DNA from: Cladocopium goreaui
Lineage: Eukaryota; Sar; Dinophyceae; Suessiales; Symbiodiniaceae
Direction: 5' to 3'
Assembly: GCA_947184155.2 (NCBI GenBank)
Contig: CAMXCT020006645.1
Span: forward strand, 625,001 to 689,000
Length of the DNA stretch: 64,000 nt
Position numbers and translations under genes: made by a program. This document shows, one piece after another, positions 10,376 through 22,790 of this stretch (position 1 is the first letter of the stretch; each line of letters opens with the position of its first letter). Below the pieces are notes generated by a model that was not told where the DNA came from, ran no database searches, and saw only the letters and a program-made list of their open reading frames with translations.

Positions 10376-11650
10376 TTTGACGTGTCCATGGTTTAATGTG
10401 GGGCCCCAGCTTTCGTTAAGTTGGTGTGTTTCTAGCTCCAATTTCACGAAGTTTATGATACGCAAATAAATAGAAAAAATTGACGGGCTGAACATAAACC
10501 AAGTATGGTTAATGTGGTTCATAGCCACAGCTGTTGAAATGCTGATATTAATGGCAATATCAAAGAACACATCATCAATAATATTGATGTTAACATGTCC
10601 ATGGAGTATCAAGGATATAAGAGTTTTGCAGTGAATCTGCTGATATATTTGGTCATTTAATGGGGACTTAATCATGTATTGGGTTATAACTATCAAACAT
10701 ATGGATATATAGTTGATAACCGGTGGTTGATTGGGGACGATACTAGCCAGTTTAATGGGATAATTACACCCCATAAGAGGAACATTCAGCAACCAACCAG
10801 TATAACGGGATGGGGTGGAGGATGGTGGAGGTATTGTTCATGGCTCAGACTGTGGATGGTTGCGAAATCCGGCATCACCAAAAGGATGGGGAAGAAACCC
10901 TCTGCATAAAGGGATGTTCACCATCTATCAACTCAATGGCAATTCCAGGATCCTAAAATCGAGGTACGTTAGTACCATTTTGGGCCGTATTTTGCTGGTA
11001 TATCCCCTTACATATGCCTTATTTTTCGGCCTTATATATGGAATCGGTACCTCCAATCCATCGGATCCTGGAATGGCCATTGATCAACTGGTGCAGGATT
11101 TCGCAACCATCCACGGTCCATGTTTGGATTCATATAGCTGTCATGTTGCCGATCATCATTGTGGGCTGGATGACCATACCCCATATACAATTTTTCGACG
11201 GTGGCACATACGCTACCACAGCTGTTGGTCTCTATGACTGGGCCACTCTTGGGGTAAATGTTGGTTAATCGGTTAATATGTACTGTATATATATATATGC
11301 CATACATGGAGCATCTGGGTTATGTGTCTAGAACTAGATTGACCATAATTTGTAGAAGTACTTGGTAAGTGATATACCATAAATGGATCTGTGATCTGTA
11401 TATATCCTATCTGGGATATAGATATTGATTTTGGAAAAAAATGTCTATTGTGAGATTGACCTGGCGTCGACCTGGAGATTTTCTTGAGACATGTTGACCG
11501 CGCGGCCTGATCGACCATCCCACCTGTGGTCGTACCTCAACGGTTCATTGATATTGACTCCACATGGGTGTGTGATGTGTTTTTTTAATGAAAATCTTAG
11601 ATTTACCCTCCAAATCAAAAAAGACATAGAACACATCTAAAACACAATGT
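10376..11650. other. no convincing gene
   Basis: Open frames on both strands (for example 10815-11237 + and 10280-10792 -) are low in protein character. No family A-D element occurs here. Confidence 0.35.
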
Positions 11651-11652
11651 TT

Positions 11653-11775
11653 CTAAGGACATCTTTTGGGGCACATGATGAACTGGATGGAGGCATCGCG
11701 TGTGACTTGCCGTCAGGTCCTCCCGAATCGCGCCCGGAGAGAGGCGAAGACTGCGTGGCTGTCGCATCAATCAAG
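11653..11775 (+). CDS. candidate coding island; product unknown
   Basis: A GC-rich island. One frame reads EASRVTCRQVLPNRARREAK followed by TAWLSHQS, after GGATGGAG. Another frame (SGPPESRPERGEDC) is also open. A family A element starts 37 bases downstream. Confidence 0.25.
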
Positions 11776-11811
11776 ACGTCACTGGATCGATTGTGGGGAA
11801 TTCTTCCGAAT

Positions 11812-11916
11812 TACCCTCTGGTTATGTCAAAATAGCTATTGAAAATGGCCATGTATAGTGAGTTTTCCCATTAAACATGGTGATTTTCCATAGTTATGTT
11901 AGTTTACCAGAGGGTA
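11812..11916. mobile_element. family A short TIR element
   Basis: TACCCTCTGGTAA-type left end (here TACCCTCTGGTTA) and TTTACCAGAGGGTA right end, 105 bp. Just downstream (11930-12031) is a decayed relative with TTAACATAGCCATG mirrored by CATGGCTATGTTAA. Confidence 0.85.
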
Positions 11917-12572
11917 TTCCAAGAAAAACATGAGTTTAACATAGCCATGGGAAATGACCCATTGAAATAGATGGTTTACCGAACTTAAAAATGGTGATTT
12001 TCATTGATTTTCCATGGCTATGTTAAATAACCAGATAGTAAGATATCTGATATATGATAAATGATAATTATATATGATAAATTACATATATATAATTATA
12101 TATATGTTTTTATTTCTCTAGAGAATTATGATAATTCCACCAGATTGATCAGTGAACGTTAGAGATCCCTATGACTTCGGAAACTATTTGAAGAGTGGAT
12201 AATATACCAGATATATACCAGATATATACCAGACATAACCTTTTTCTGGCCCAATTTGGATCCAAATCTTCCCTCACTTTGCGTAGATCGTGAAACGTCC
12301 AGGACGGAGTGGACCTCCAGAGGCCTGGCGGATGATCCACATAGGGTAAAGTAACATGGCTATGGACAAAAAAACATTAAAAAACTATAGTATAAACAAC
12401 TTCTTCTTTGGATAGTTCATCGAAGATTATAACAGCCCCAAATTAAATGGAGGTTTTCCAGCAAGCCACGTTTGATTACCAGAGGGTACCCTGGATGAAT
12501 GAGTTCTAAGTGAAAATATAGGCTATATGGGTGAAAATAAGCCACTTACTGTAGAACTAGATGTAGACGGGA

Positions 12573-12671
12573 CCATATGGAAGTTTCCTAAAATGGATGT
12601 ACCCCCAAATCATCCATAGTAGGATTTCCCGTTCTAAACCATCCATTGTACCTTGTAGGAACCCACCATAT
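12573..12671. mobile_element. family E inverted-repeat element, diverged
   Basis: CATATGGAAGTTTCC on the left and GGAACCCACCATAT on the right, with GTACCCCC inside. 99 bp. Confidence 0.5.
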
Positions 12672-12844
12672 CTCTGATCTAAGTGACCTGCCAGGTCGTG
12701 ACCAGAGTCCCAAGGATGAGATTGACAGTCTTGTGAGGATTTCAAGGACAGAATCGTGTCTGTGCAGACACGATTCGAAGATGGAGGATCATAATGCATT
12801 GGTTGTGAGTATAATTATTGTATAGGATGTATGATTTACAATGT

Positions 12845-13012
12845 TGAATAAAATACTATATACTATATACTATTTACTATTTACTATCTACTATCTACTA
12901 TATACTATATACTATATACTATATACTACATACTACATACTATATACTATACTATATACTATATACTATATACTATATACTATATACTATATACTATATA
13001 ACATACTATTGT
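12845..13012. repeat. TATATACTAT microsatellite
   Basis: Repeats of TATACTA with TACATACTA variants over about 165 bases. Confidence 0.95.
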
Positions 13013-13676
13013 ATGTATATATATATACATAAATAAGTACATATAAGACTGCATGTACGCGTTACAGCAACTTTAGGAAATTTGAATCGCACTTCATTTA
13101 CAAGACCAGATACTGCAACAGTTGTTGTTGGATTCTTGGATATTGGGTATGAATATAAATCCCATATTATGCTCTATCTGTGGAATATCTTCTAACATTT
13201 ACTCAAAACTTGCCCAACTGTAACTGTAGGTGAACATTCCATGCACTGAGCCTATGCGACATGGTCAAATTGATGATGTGGCAGAAGATAGTGCGAGGCA
13301 ACGTTTCGCAAATTACATGAGACTAGAAGAAGAATGCTAGGGGTGATTAGAAAAAAACAACATAGGGAGGTTGCCTTGTATCTTGGCACTTGAAAATGTG
13401 GTCACGCCTTGCGATGCCTCACCCTTCCTGTTCTGTTGAATATTACCCACTTGGGGCGCTCCGATTGTTGACCCCACCATAGTTTCAGCACTGACCCCAC
13501 CAGAGTCCGGGGCTGTGTCATTGAGAGGACCTTTGAGTTCAAGAGCCGAGTCAAATGTTGGATTATATACGTATGCCCACATGAAGGGATTATCATAAAA
13601 TAAAATCATTCATCCGGAATCATACTGGTCATTGCAAGCACACCCCATGAGAACCCCATATGGGTTTTCACCATCA
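13013..13676. other. no convincing gene
   Basis: A minus-strand open frame (13337-13609) and a second overlapping one exist, but neither has start, splice or domain support. Confidence 0.3.
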
Positions 13677-13778
13677 ACCCTCTGGTAATTTAAGATAGCT
13701 ATTGAAAATGGCCATTTATAGTGGATTTTCCCATTAAAAATGGTGATTTTCCATAGTTATGTTAGTTTACCAGAGGGA
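13677..13778. mobile_element. family A short TIR element
   Basis: ACCCTCTGGTAA ... TTTACCAGAGGG, 102 bp. The outer TA seen in most copies is missing on both sides. Confidence 0.8.
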
Positions 13779-13789
13779 AACACTTGGGT

Positions 13790-13975
13790 TTTGCATGGTT
13801 TGACCATCCGGCCGTGCATGATCTTTGGCCGCCAGGAGACCTTTGGGCTCACGTGACTCGGACAGACCTGACTAACGGTGTCCCCGATGAGCCCGGTGAC
13901 GTTTTCTCCGGGAATTTCACTACCTGGGGTATATGGATGTGGGTCAAAATGGAAGACCTAGGGGACCACAGATGT
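13790..13975 (+). CDS. candidate coding island; product unknown
   Basis: A GC-rich stretch directly after a family A element. One frame is open throughout and includes RTDLTNGVPDEPGDVFSG. Internal AGs after GCCAG and GGACAG could be boundaries. Confidence 0.25.
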
Positions 13976-14589
13976 TAGTCTAGTTTAGTATTAACCATCC
14001 ATAATTTTGGGGTACCTAATTTTGACCCATACCAATATAAGTGTATATAATGTAACTTAGCGAACTGGAAAATCACAATTTTTAAGTTCGGTAAATCATC
14101 ATAGATCGTCTATTTCTATGGGCCATTTTCCATAGCTATGTTCAATAAGCAGAGGGTGACATGTAATGACCATGATAGGACAAATGATGACTCAGTCGAT
14201 GACTTTTACCATTGGATTGTGGGCTTTTCCCATGAGTTTTCAATCACCGACATAGGGCCATACTTGACCTGAAGTGATTTCCCAGCCAGAGCGACACAGA
14301 CGGTACCCATCTATTCATGGTCTGTGTTATTGGTTCTATGCCTGTTGTTGTTGTTGTTGTTGACTTAATTCTCATTTTTCTGTAGGTGACTTCCCCCATA
14401 CATCAATAATTGTTCATGTTGAACACCAGTGGATGCTAAAAATGAACAGTTCATTTGCGCTCCAAATGTTGTATTGATGAACTCTTGATGAAAATCCCAC
14501 CCTAGTCACCATAGGTTTCAATGCCAAAATTGTCGAATAATAACTTGGATGCTTTGAACATTTGGGGGTAGCCATTTAATGAAAATATG

Positions 14590-14955
14590 TTATGATATAA
14601 TATAACATAACACGATACAATATAATATAATATAATACAATGGAATACTCAATATCGTATATATATATATGTATAATACAATATAATACAATAAAATACA
14701 ATATAATACAATATAATACAATATAATACAATATAATACAATATAATACACTATAATACACTATAATACAGTATAATACAATATAATACAATATAATACA
14801 ATATAAAACAATATAAAACAATATAATACAATATAATACAATATAATACAATATAATACAGTAAAATACAATATTATACAATATTATACAATATACTGCA
14901 ATACAATATAATACAATACAATACAATACAATATTATATAACTTAACATAATATA
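14590..14955. repeat. ATAATACAAT microsatellite
   Basis: ATATAATACA-type 10-base repeats over about 360 bases. The long minus-strand frame over it is a translation of the repeat. Confidence 0.95.
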
Positions 14956-15014
14956 GCATAACCACATATTTTATACATATACGTACATAATGTAGTATAA
15001 TTATGCATATACAT

Positions 15015-15335
15015 TATTTATTTATTTATTTATTTATTTGTTTATTTATTTATTTGTGAATATATATATATAGAATTGTATATATATATATATATCATTT
15101 ATATACTCCATTTTTGATAGTCATTGAATCTCCTCAAGAAAGAAATTGTGAATCTTGGCCTCAGAGAATTGAGCCACTGGTATATATATATACAATTATA
15201 TATAATAATATATATATATATATGCAATATACATACATATACTGCATATATATATCATATATATATATCATATATATATATCATATATATATATCATATA
15301 TATATATTATATATATATTAATCAACCCTAACAAA
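15015..15335. repeat. TTTA and TATATATCA arrays
   Basis: Short TTTA array (15018-15055) followed by AT dinucleotide and CATATATATAT repeats, with a short unique stretch around 15115-15180. Confidence 0.9.
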
Positions 15336-15399
15336 AATAAGCAGCTCAATTAAGATCCTCAAACAAGTTTTGGAAGTTTTGGATTGAAATTTCCTCACC

Positions 15400-15503
15400 C
15401 TCGCTGCTGCTCAGTCCGCCCCAGCTCTGCCCCGCGTCGCTCCGTGGCAGCGGATCTCAGCAGGGAGCTTTTTGGAGACTCGTGGGGAAGCCCGGACCCT
15501 TTG
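15400..15503 (+). CDS. candidate coding island; product unknown
   Basis: A strongly GC-rich island in AT-rich DNA. The most protein-like frame reads RRSVAADLSRELFGDSWGSP. Possible acceptor GGCAG ends at 15450. Other frames are also open. Confidence 0.25.
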
Positions 15504-15786
15504 GTCTTTTTAGTTTAACACATCAGTATCAGTTGCTGCCAAAAAACGAACTATCCGTTTTTCACCTATAAACATCAATCATAGATGCTTGCTTTTCTGC
15601 TTGGTTGAAAAACTCTTGAAACATCAAACATGTTCCGATGGTTTCGTCGTCGTATCCTCGGGATGTTGGTCCTCAGTGATCCCGCGCCATGACTTGGGAC
15701 TTGGGATCGATTCACCATGGGACTTGGGATTTTTCAGCATCAAACTGGAGGATTTCACCGGAAAAAAATATGAAAAAATATCATCA

Positions 15787-15888
15787 CCCATGACGGATCC
15801 ATGGTGCTGGTATATATGCTAACATGACTGGGGTATATTGATGGGATCCATGTTAGCATATATACCAGCACCATGGATCCGTCATGGG
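15787..15888. mobile_element. family C element: perfect 40-bp inverted repeat
   Basis: The arms 15787-15826 and 15849-15888 are perfect 40-base reverse complements around a 22-base loop. Each arm holds GGATCCATGGTGCTGG joined to TATATATGC. The TIR gives CTG|GTATAT at the left and ATACCAG|C at the right, good 5' and 3' splice sites. A related 84-bp copy is at 35135. Confidence 0.85.
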
Positions 15889-16752
15889 TCATGATAGGAT
15901 GTCACATGTCACTAGGAACTATTAAGAAATTCTGAACAAATGGGAAACGGGAAATCAAACTGCCGACTTTCAATCACTAAAGAATCTGATGGTAGCAATG
16001 AATCAAGGGAACATCATGGAATTTCTTTCAAACCATTTTCTGGCGAAGCCTCATGGTGGTGGATTGATTGACAGGGATCCAGGGACGTCATTATTGGTGT
16101 AAAATTCAATTAATCCCTTCTCCAAATACACTCTCAAAAGCACTAATTGAGTATTGGATTTGTTCATTTCAAGGTCTCATATTATATGTGGGGAGTGGAA
16201 TTTGATATGTGTAATTAAACATGGTTGCTGGAACCCAATTGTAAATGCACTCAATCATCCTAAACTCAGGAACGACGAGGAACCACTTCCGTCCCATTCT
16301 TCGTTCCTCAGATGCAACCCAGTGCTGCGTAGATCCAGAGATTGCACCCAACTTGTTGCTCGAACAGCTCAAACTTGGCAAGAATAGTGAATTTAAAGAT
16401 GAAACATAGTCAAATCAATTTAAGTTGAAACATCAAGCAACATCATCATTGCAAGATAATTCTTGGGCTGGAACATCGTCAGTACAGATAGTTTGAAGAT
16501 TGTTGGATGATCGCATTGCCATTTAAAATGGCGCTATGAGCAGATATAGAGAATCTGGAAGCGGAACATCCATGACTGGAAAATCAGCAAATGATACGTG
16601 CTGAAAAGTCCATGAACAAACACAAAATTCGTGGAATTTCCCAGAAAACAGGGATATCCCAATGAAAATAACATGTCCAGGAGATTCCAAGGGAAACAAC
16701 TGACATTTCAGGGATATTCCAGGAGAAGCTGAACTGTCCATGAAACCCCCAG

Positions 16753-16853
16753 GCATCTCCGGAACGCGAGAGCTTGGGATGCCATGACTGAGATGATTTC
16801 CTGGGACAAGGCGGTGGTCGAAGCATTCAACGAGATTGGACTATTGGACCCTG
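16753..16853 (+). CDS. candidate exon; product unknown
   Basis: Follows CCCCCAG and ends CCCTG before GTTTTT. The frame contains NARAWDAMTEMISWDKAVVE then AFNEIGLLDPG, which is very protein-like and unlike the neighbouring DNA. The helix-like WDAMTEM segment recalls helical repeat proteins, but one exon is too little for a family call. Confidence 0.4.
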
Positions 16854-17549
16854 GTTTTTCATGCTGGGTTCATGAAAAATGATAAAACGTGGAGATTCAT
16901 GCAAAGAAAACATATATCTCAAAAATCAACAAGGTGATTTTCCAAGAAAGGGTGGCCCCAACATCATCCAGTATGCTCATGTTTCATAGGGAAACTTATG
17001 GTTCAGTCGCCCGCTTTTTGGGAACCTCCCATTGAGGCGGGCCCATGATGGTTATCCCCAAAAGCATGGTGACTCTGGGAGGTTTGTCCAGATGGTTTGG
17101 AGGGTGTTTCACTGACATGCACTGACTCATTTTTTGTTATTTCGCTGTAAGTTCAAGCATATAAGCATACAAAACAGTCAGATGGTGGTGATTAGATAGT
17201 AGATGGTTGTTACAGTTATAGCATGTTATAACCAGTATGGTTTGATAACAACCCATGTAGTGACTGATGGTTGATAGGATCATTTGACAATCCAACGAGG
17301 TTACTGAACCTCCAATAGCTAGCCTGTGGGGAAAGTTTGCAACAAGAAGATATCCATTGCTGGGGGAACTTTAGAGAAAGAGAAATATAGTATCTTTTTT
17401 GTTTTTCTGTGGCCGTGGCCTGACAGGTGTGACTGTAATATACAGCGAGTCGTTTTGGTTGTTGTGGGGTATGTAAGATTAGCCGTGTTTAGATACCTTG
17501 ATACAAAGATATATGGCAGTCGATCTAAAGGTCCTTGTAAGGAGTTTTA

Positions 17550-18305
17550 CTTGCGAAAGCCGTGCGTGTTATGTTGGAAGCCCTCGCGAGAGTTTTTTTT
17601 TCGAGTTCGCGAAAGAAATATTTTTATTCGCGCAAGTTTCGCGAAAGTTGGATATTGTGAATCATGATCATTGTATACATTACAGCTTGCTAAGGGCTAC
17701 CATCTCCTGCCCCCCGGGGGTCCGGCAGGTTAATGGTACCGCACCATAGGTAGCAGCCAAGCTTCCGAAGGTGAGGCTTCGCCACGGCTTCGCCACAGCC
17801 AAATACCATGGTCTCGAAGCACATCTTTGCACCTGCCTAAAGCTGCTTTCTGAAGTCTTAAGAAACAAGCTCCAAATGCAGCAGCCAAACTTCCAAAAGT
17901 GAGGCTTTGCGAGAGCCAAACACGAAGGCCCCTGGTGTTTGCTTTTCCTCTGATGCGCCCCCTGCTGATGGCTGGGGTTTGCGGATACGGGTATTTTTGC
18001 GAAAGTTGCGCAAAAGTTCTGCGAAAGAGTGGGCGAAAGTCAAAGTGCATTTTGAATTGGGAGTGGCCCAGTAAGCCTTGCAAAAAATTGCCTAATCAGC
18101 AACAACCTGTCCTCAGAAGGAGATTCCGTGATGCTAGCTGCATGTTTACAAGGCTATGAAGAAGTTATCCGTGATAATTTTGTGTGCATTGGCAGGTGAT
18201 GAACGAATCTTCATAAGAGGAGTTGTTGCTTAACGTGGGTTCCCTAGAGATAAACATGGAGTTCGCGAAAGAATCGCGAAAGAACACAATTTATTCGCGA
18301 AGAGT
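17550..18305. repeat. cluster of TTCGCGAA / GCGAAAG motifs
   Basis: GCGAAAG-type motifs recur near 17554, 17605, 17640, 18000, 18022, 18032, 18265 and 18277, several within the palindrome TTCGCGAA. The segments at about 17600 and 18258 share GAGTTCGCGAAAGAA. Between them, an AGCCAAGCTTCCGAAG segment is repeated in diverged form at about 17880. Cause unknown. Confidence 0.6.
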
Positions 18306-18309
18306 GGCC

Positions 18310-19160
18310 GTTCCCGGAAAAAGGAATTTTGATCAACCATCATTTACATATATAGAAAATATATAAATTGTTGCTAGAGTCTTGAATATGTTGAAATTGG
18401 CTGTTAGGAGAGACCAATGTTGGTATTTGACATTCTTGGTGAACTTTTTTGAGATGTCCATGTTCCTCTTTGGCACACAAGGGTGGGTCAAATCACTACT
18501 AGAAAATGTCTGTAGATCATTTGGACACCCCAACAAAAAGGTTTGCTTGAAATTACACCCTCTGCGCATAGCAACCCCAAAAAGGATAGAAACGTGATTT
18601 CTCACTGTTTTAGTCGGATTTTCTGTTGTTTTGGCTGCTATATATCAATACGTCCTCTATAGCACCTGGTCAGGAGCCCTGAGGGCACCCAGGCGGGTCC
18701 GAAAAACCTGGGAAGCGCTGTTGATTTTGAGGATTTCTCCATTAAACGTGGTGATTTCATGGGATATGAAAATGAATCGGGATATGGGGGTATTTGGATA
18801 GAATTTGGAAGTGTTCGGCACACATCTGCGTTTTTTTTTTTTGAGTGTAACCTAGTTGGGAGACTTCTAATGATCCGTTCTTTTTGGGGAACCTGAGTTT
18901 GAACCCCTTCAAGTATACGCAGTCCGCAGAACATAGGCGTGAAAAGTAAAGAGTCAAGAGGTGTTTTTAATCTATGCGGGACCTCCAAATATATCAAAAA
19001 AAACTCAAAAATTATATGAGTCTGAACAGTTCCGAAAAAAAACTATTATGATTTTCCAAATGTTTGAACTGTTTCGGAACCTGAGGAAAATCACAAGGGA
19101 CGAGTCAAATTGTGACCCCAGAGAGGTTGGGATCTAACGGCGCGATCCCACTTTGGACCC
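18310..19160. other. no convincing gene
   Basis: A + frame at 18382-18597 (QCWYLTFLVNFFEMSMFLFG inside) and an overlapping minus frame are open, but neither has clear boundaries. Confidence 0.3.
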
Positions 19161-19620
19161 GCAACCATGTTACTCCCATCCACTGGTAAAAGTCCATATT
19201 TACTATTTATAGTACATACATGCGTACATACTTTACCTACCCTACGTACTTACATACCTACATACCTAGATACCTGCATACCTAATATGCCTACCTACTT
19301 GCCTACATACAGAATACGTACATACATACATAATCGTATATTCACTTATGCACACAGCGCAAATGCGTGAAATATAAACGGATAAATAAGTACATAACTA
19401 ATATTATATATATAATGTATATATATATATGGTGATATATATATATTTATATTTATATATTCACAAACACAAACACCCTGCGGGATACCATGAAACTGAA
19501 AGACCCAGGTCGTCGAAATTCTTTCGGCGAGCCGATGTGAAAACATCGACCTGAAAATGCACCTCGCAGGTGAGGCCGTGGCGGCTGAAAACTTGTGTTG
19601 AAAAGACAGGAAAAGACGAG

Positions 19621-19830
19621 GATTTAACCATCAAACATGGTGGATTTATCCATCAAACATGGTGGATTTCATCTCCAAACATGGTGAATTTAAACATCAA
19701 ACATGGGGAATATAACCATCAAACATGGTGGATTTAACCATCAAACATGGCGTATTTAACCATCAAACATGGCGTATTTAACCATCAAACATGGCGGATT
19801 TGACCATCAAACATGGTGGTACAACTCTTC
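19621..19830. repeat. 22-bp minisatellite
   Basis: About nine units of ATTTAACCATCAAACATGGT and variants. The later units are the most regular. Confidence 0.9.
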
Positions 19831-20746
19831 ATCTGACCAGCCATGCTATGTTGACCAACAAAGGAAAACTCCACCCAAAGATGAACACTTCCGTCATGAA
19901 CTGCTGGGATCATGTCAACGTTTTTTTTTTTCCAAACCATGGTGAAGGTTCTCCAACCGTTTGCTGTTCCAGATGTCGGGACACATCTAGAGGGCCAAGG
20001 CATGGTTGCTATGAACCTGGAAGTATGGAGGTGAACCAGGCCGATAAATACACATAATTATGATCAATTCCAAAATTGTGACTCAAGTGAAAACATGTGA
20101 GAACTACTTCTGGTTCTCACGATGTTCTAAAATTTCTGGAAATTGCAAGTTTCGGCAAACAACTGCCGTCAACTGCCCACATCTTGGTCCCTTCACGTCC
20201 TTCTGAGTTATCATTGTCATTTTGTGATCTAAGACTTGCAATCTCATGATTCCAGGTTGGAACCCGCCCTTCGGATTTTATTCAATGGTGGCATCTTTGT
20301 GTCATTTCATGTCCATTCAATCACGATGGTTCGCAATTTAACATGGCCGTCTGTTTCCATGGCCATTTTAGGGACCTAAATTGCAGCTACCTTCCATGTA
20401 TAAGGCCTATGTAAGGGAATGTCCCCACAATTGTTTGCCAATTCCTCATCCCCCTACTCGTGGCTTAATAATTAAATAGTGATCCCAAAGGTGAGGGTTC
20501 AGCAGCCAAAAAATCAACGGCAATTGTTTGGCAGTTTGTTCAGATCCTTGGCTGTAGTTGACAACCCCCCAACTATATTGGGGTTTCTGGAAATGGGAGA
20601 TCCCCAAGTCACCATGGTTTCCAACACTAAATACTAAGTCATGGTCTAATGACTGGATGATATTCCCATTTAGGAAACCTCCATATAATCATGAATCATG
20701 GGGAAACCCAGATTGCCACGCAAAAAAAAAATGGTTTCATCGCCAG

Positions 20747-20819
20747 GTGATGGCCTCCGCTTAAGGCGGCGCCCTGTGGCAAACGTCCCTCCTGATCCGT
20801 CTCGAGCGCTCTGGTCGAG
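20747..20819 (+). CDS. candidate exon; product unknown
   Basis: Follows TCGCCAG. The best frame reads DGLRLRRRPVANVPPDPSRA then LWSS. The 3' boundary is unclear because GAG is followed by TATAG. The minus strand is also open. Confidence 0.28.
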
Positions 20820-20951
20820 TATAGCCTGATGGTCCAGCAACTGAGGAATCCCCATTTGATGATAGATATGATAGCCCCATAAGGTGATACTAGCTGGTTT
20901 CATCCGGAGATGTCTGTCCAATATGGGAACCAATGAAAAAAGCCGGGGCAG

Positions 20952-21040
20952 AAGATCAGGAGGGCTGAGACCGCCAAGCACCTGCTTCGCCACCGTGAAA
21001 GCCTCTCTGACAGTTGTCCTACGGGTCAAGTCTTGTTCAG
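20952..21040 (+). CDS. candidate exon with GC donor; product unknown
   Basis: Follows GGGGCAG and ends TTGTTCAG before GCAATG. In the phase starting at the first base it reads KIRRAETAKHLLRHRESLSD then SCPTGQVLF, a strongly protein-like charged segment. A second open frame is less protein-like. Lies about 130 bases after the island at 20747; the two could belong to one gene. Confidence 0.42.
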
Positions 21041-21488
21041 GCAATGATAGCCGTAGAAAATGGCCATGTTGAGTAGTAAACCATGCCATGTGGGGGAGAC
21101 CTTTAGTTAGTTTTGACCTAAAACCAAACACTACAGACTGGTTCTGCATATCTCCATGTCAATCGGGTTGTTGAAATGGGTGTGATACAATCTTTTGGTC
21201 GGATGAACATACACATTTACCAAATATATAATTTGATGTTCATGAGGACAGATTTGTTGACCCACAACCATGACATGCCTTATTGACCTGTTGTTTGAAT
21301 ATTGGGGCTATTGGGGGGAATTTAGTTAGCTAAATAAAGTTACCTATCATATGTAATGCCTATCTAAGGCTCAATTTTGCGGGAATATCACCAAGAGCCT
21401 GCCTGAAAAATGGTGCATGACCACTGTGAAACAGGTACTTGGAAGGACCATTGATGTTACTGAGGTAAACCCATCAAAAAAACCACAT

Positions 21489-21602
21489 CTGGTTGGTGGT
21501 TTGGCACATTTTTCATTTTTCCGTATATATTGGGAATGTCATCATCCCAACTGACGAACTCCATCATTTTTCAGAGGGGTTGGTCAACCAACCACCAACT
21601 GG
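21489..21602 (+). mobile_element. family B short TIR element
   Basis: CTGGTTGGTGGTT on the left and AACCACCAACTGG on the right (last bases changed). Carries the internal CTGACGAACTC and TTTTTCAG AGGGG motifs. Confidence 0.7.
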
Positions 21603-21676
21603 CGCATTTTTTAGCCTTCTTTGGGATGACTGGGATGGGATGACTGGGGCGGTAACCACATTGAGCAGATATGAAT

Positions 21677-21786
21677 TACCCGGCCTGGTAAACATACAAA
21701 AAGCTATTGAACATGGCCATAGAAATAGTGGATTTTCCCATTAGAAATGGTGATTTTCCATAGCTATGCTAAATTACCAGAGGGTA
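21677..21786. mobile_element. family A short TIR element with target repeat
   Basis: TACCCGGCCTGGTAA ... TTACCAGAGGGTA, 110 bp. The left flank ATATGAATTA and the right flank ATATTGAATTA look like a diverged target duplication of about 10 bases. Confidence 0.8.
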
Positions 21787-22698
21787 TATTGAATTATGTT
21801 GGAGATGATTCCCTTCCCAGAGTACCTCACCAGGAATCCTGTTTGAGTATGAAGAATTGGATCTATCACTGTAACTTCAGGATCCCTTGTTAGGAGTATG
21901 AAAAAACATCAAGGGGATCGGTGAAAGCTGTCAGCAAAGGCTCTCGCGCTTAAGATCTTCTCTCAGATCTTGGACCGTTATTGCTCCACTGCCAGTCAAT
22001 TCCACTGAATGTTGGATTTCTTAACCTCGGATTATGAATAAATATACATATATAAGATGTATATATTTGAGGGCATTAACCAGGAATAGTGGTGGTATCA
22101 ACCAACAAACACAGAGGATATACTATATACATTACATCACAAGTTTTGTATGTGAACCATTTGAATGATTTGTTTGTTTCAACTATTACAACCTGATGGA
22201 ACCATCATGACACACGGACGAGAGTTTGGGGTTTCAAGTTTTGAGACATCCCCAAATAGCTACATGTACCCTAGATGCAAGGGGTGACGTTGGTTTGCTT
22301 CGATTTTTGTATACCGGCGGCGGTCTGTACAGATATATTTATACTAATACGATGAACATCCATAAGCAATGATTATTGTCCAATATGTTCCTGTTGTTCT
22401 TGCAAACAAGGGTTGCAACTTGAACCAAAAGAGCAATGACATCATTGATTTTATTTTGTGTGTCAAGTTGATTCTTCGATAATTAGCCCAACAACCAATC
22501 ATTGCAAAAACCAGAGTGTTTGTCAGTTTTTGCACAGTAAACCGGCGGGGTGTGCTGGAATCCCACAAAACTAGCTGTATAAGTAGGGTGTTCATTGAAG
22601 CTTCGGAATTCGGGACTGGTGCTACTCCCATGATGTCGTTGGTGATATCCTCGTCAGATCAATGCGGTCATGAGATCTGCTGAACAGCCTTTGATCAG

Positions 22699-22790
22699 CG
22701 CTTGATCGCTGTGTACAAGCATGCAAAAAGGTCAGATTGAAACCGCAGCAGGGACAGAAGGGAGGCTGCATAGTGGTCCTGCAAAAGATG
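22699..22790 (+). CDS. candidate exon; product unknown
   Basis: Follows TTTGATCAG and ends AAGATG before GTATAT. After two leading bases the frame reads LDRCVQACKKVRLKPQQGQK then GGCIVVLQKM, with no stops and a mixed composition. The opposite strand is open too. Confidence 0.35.
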
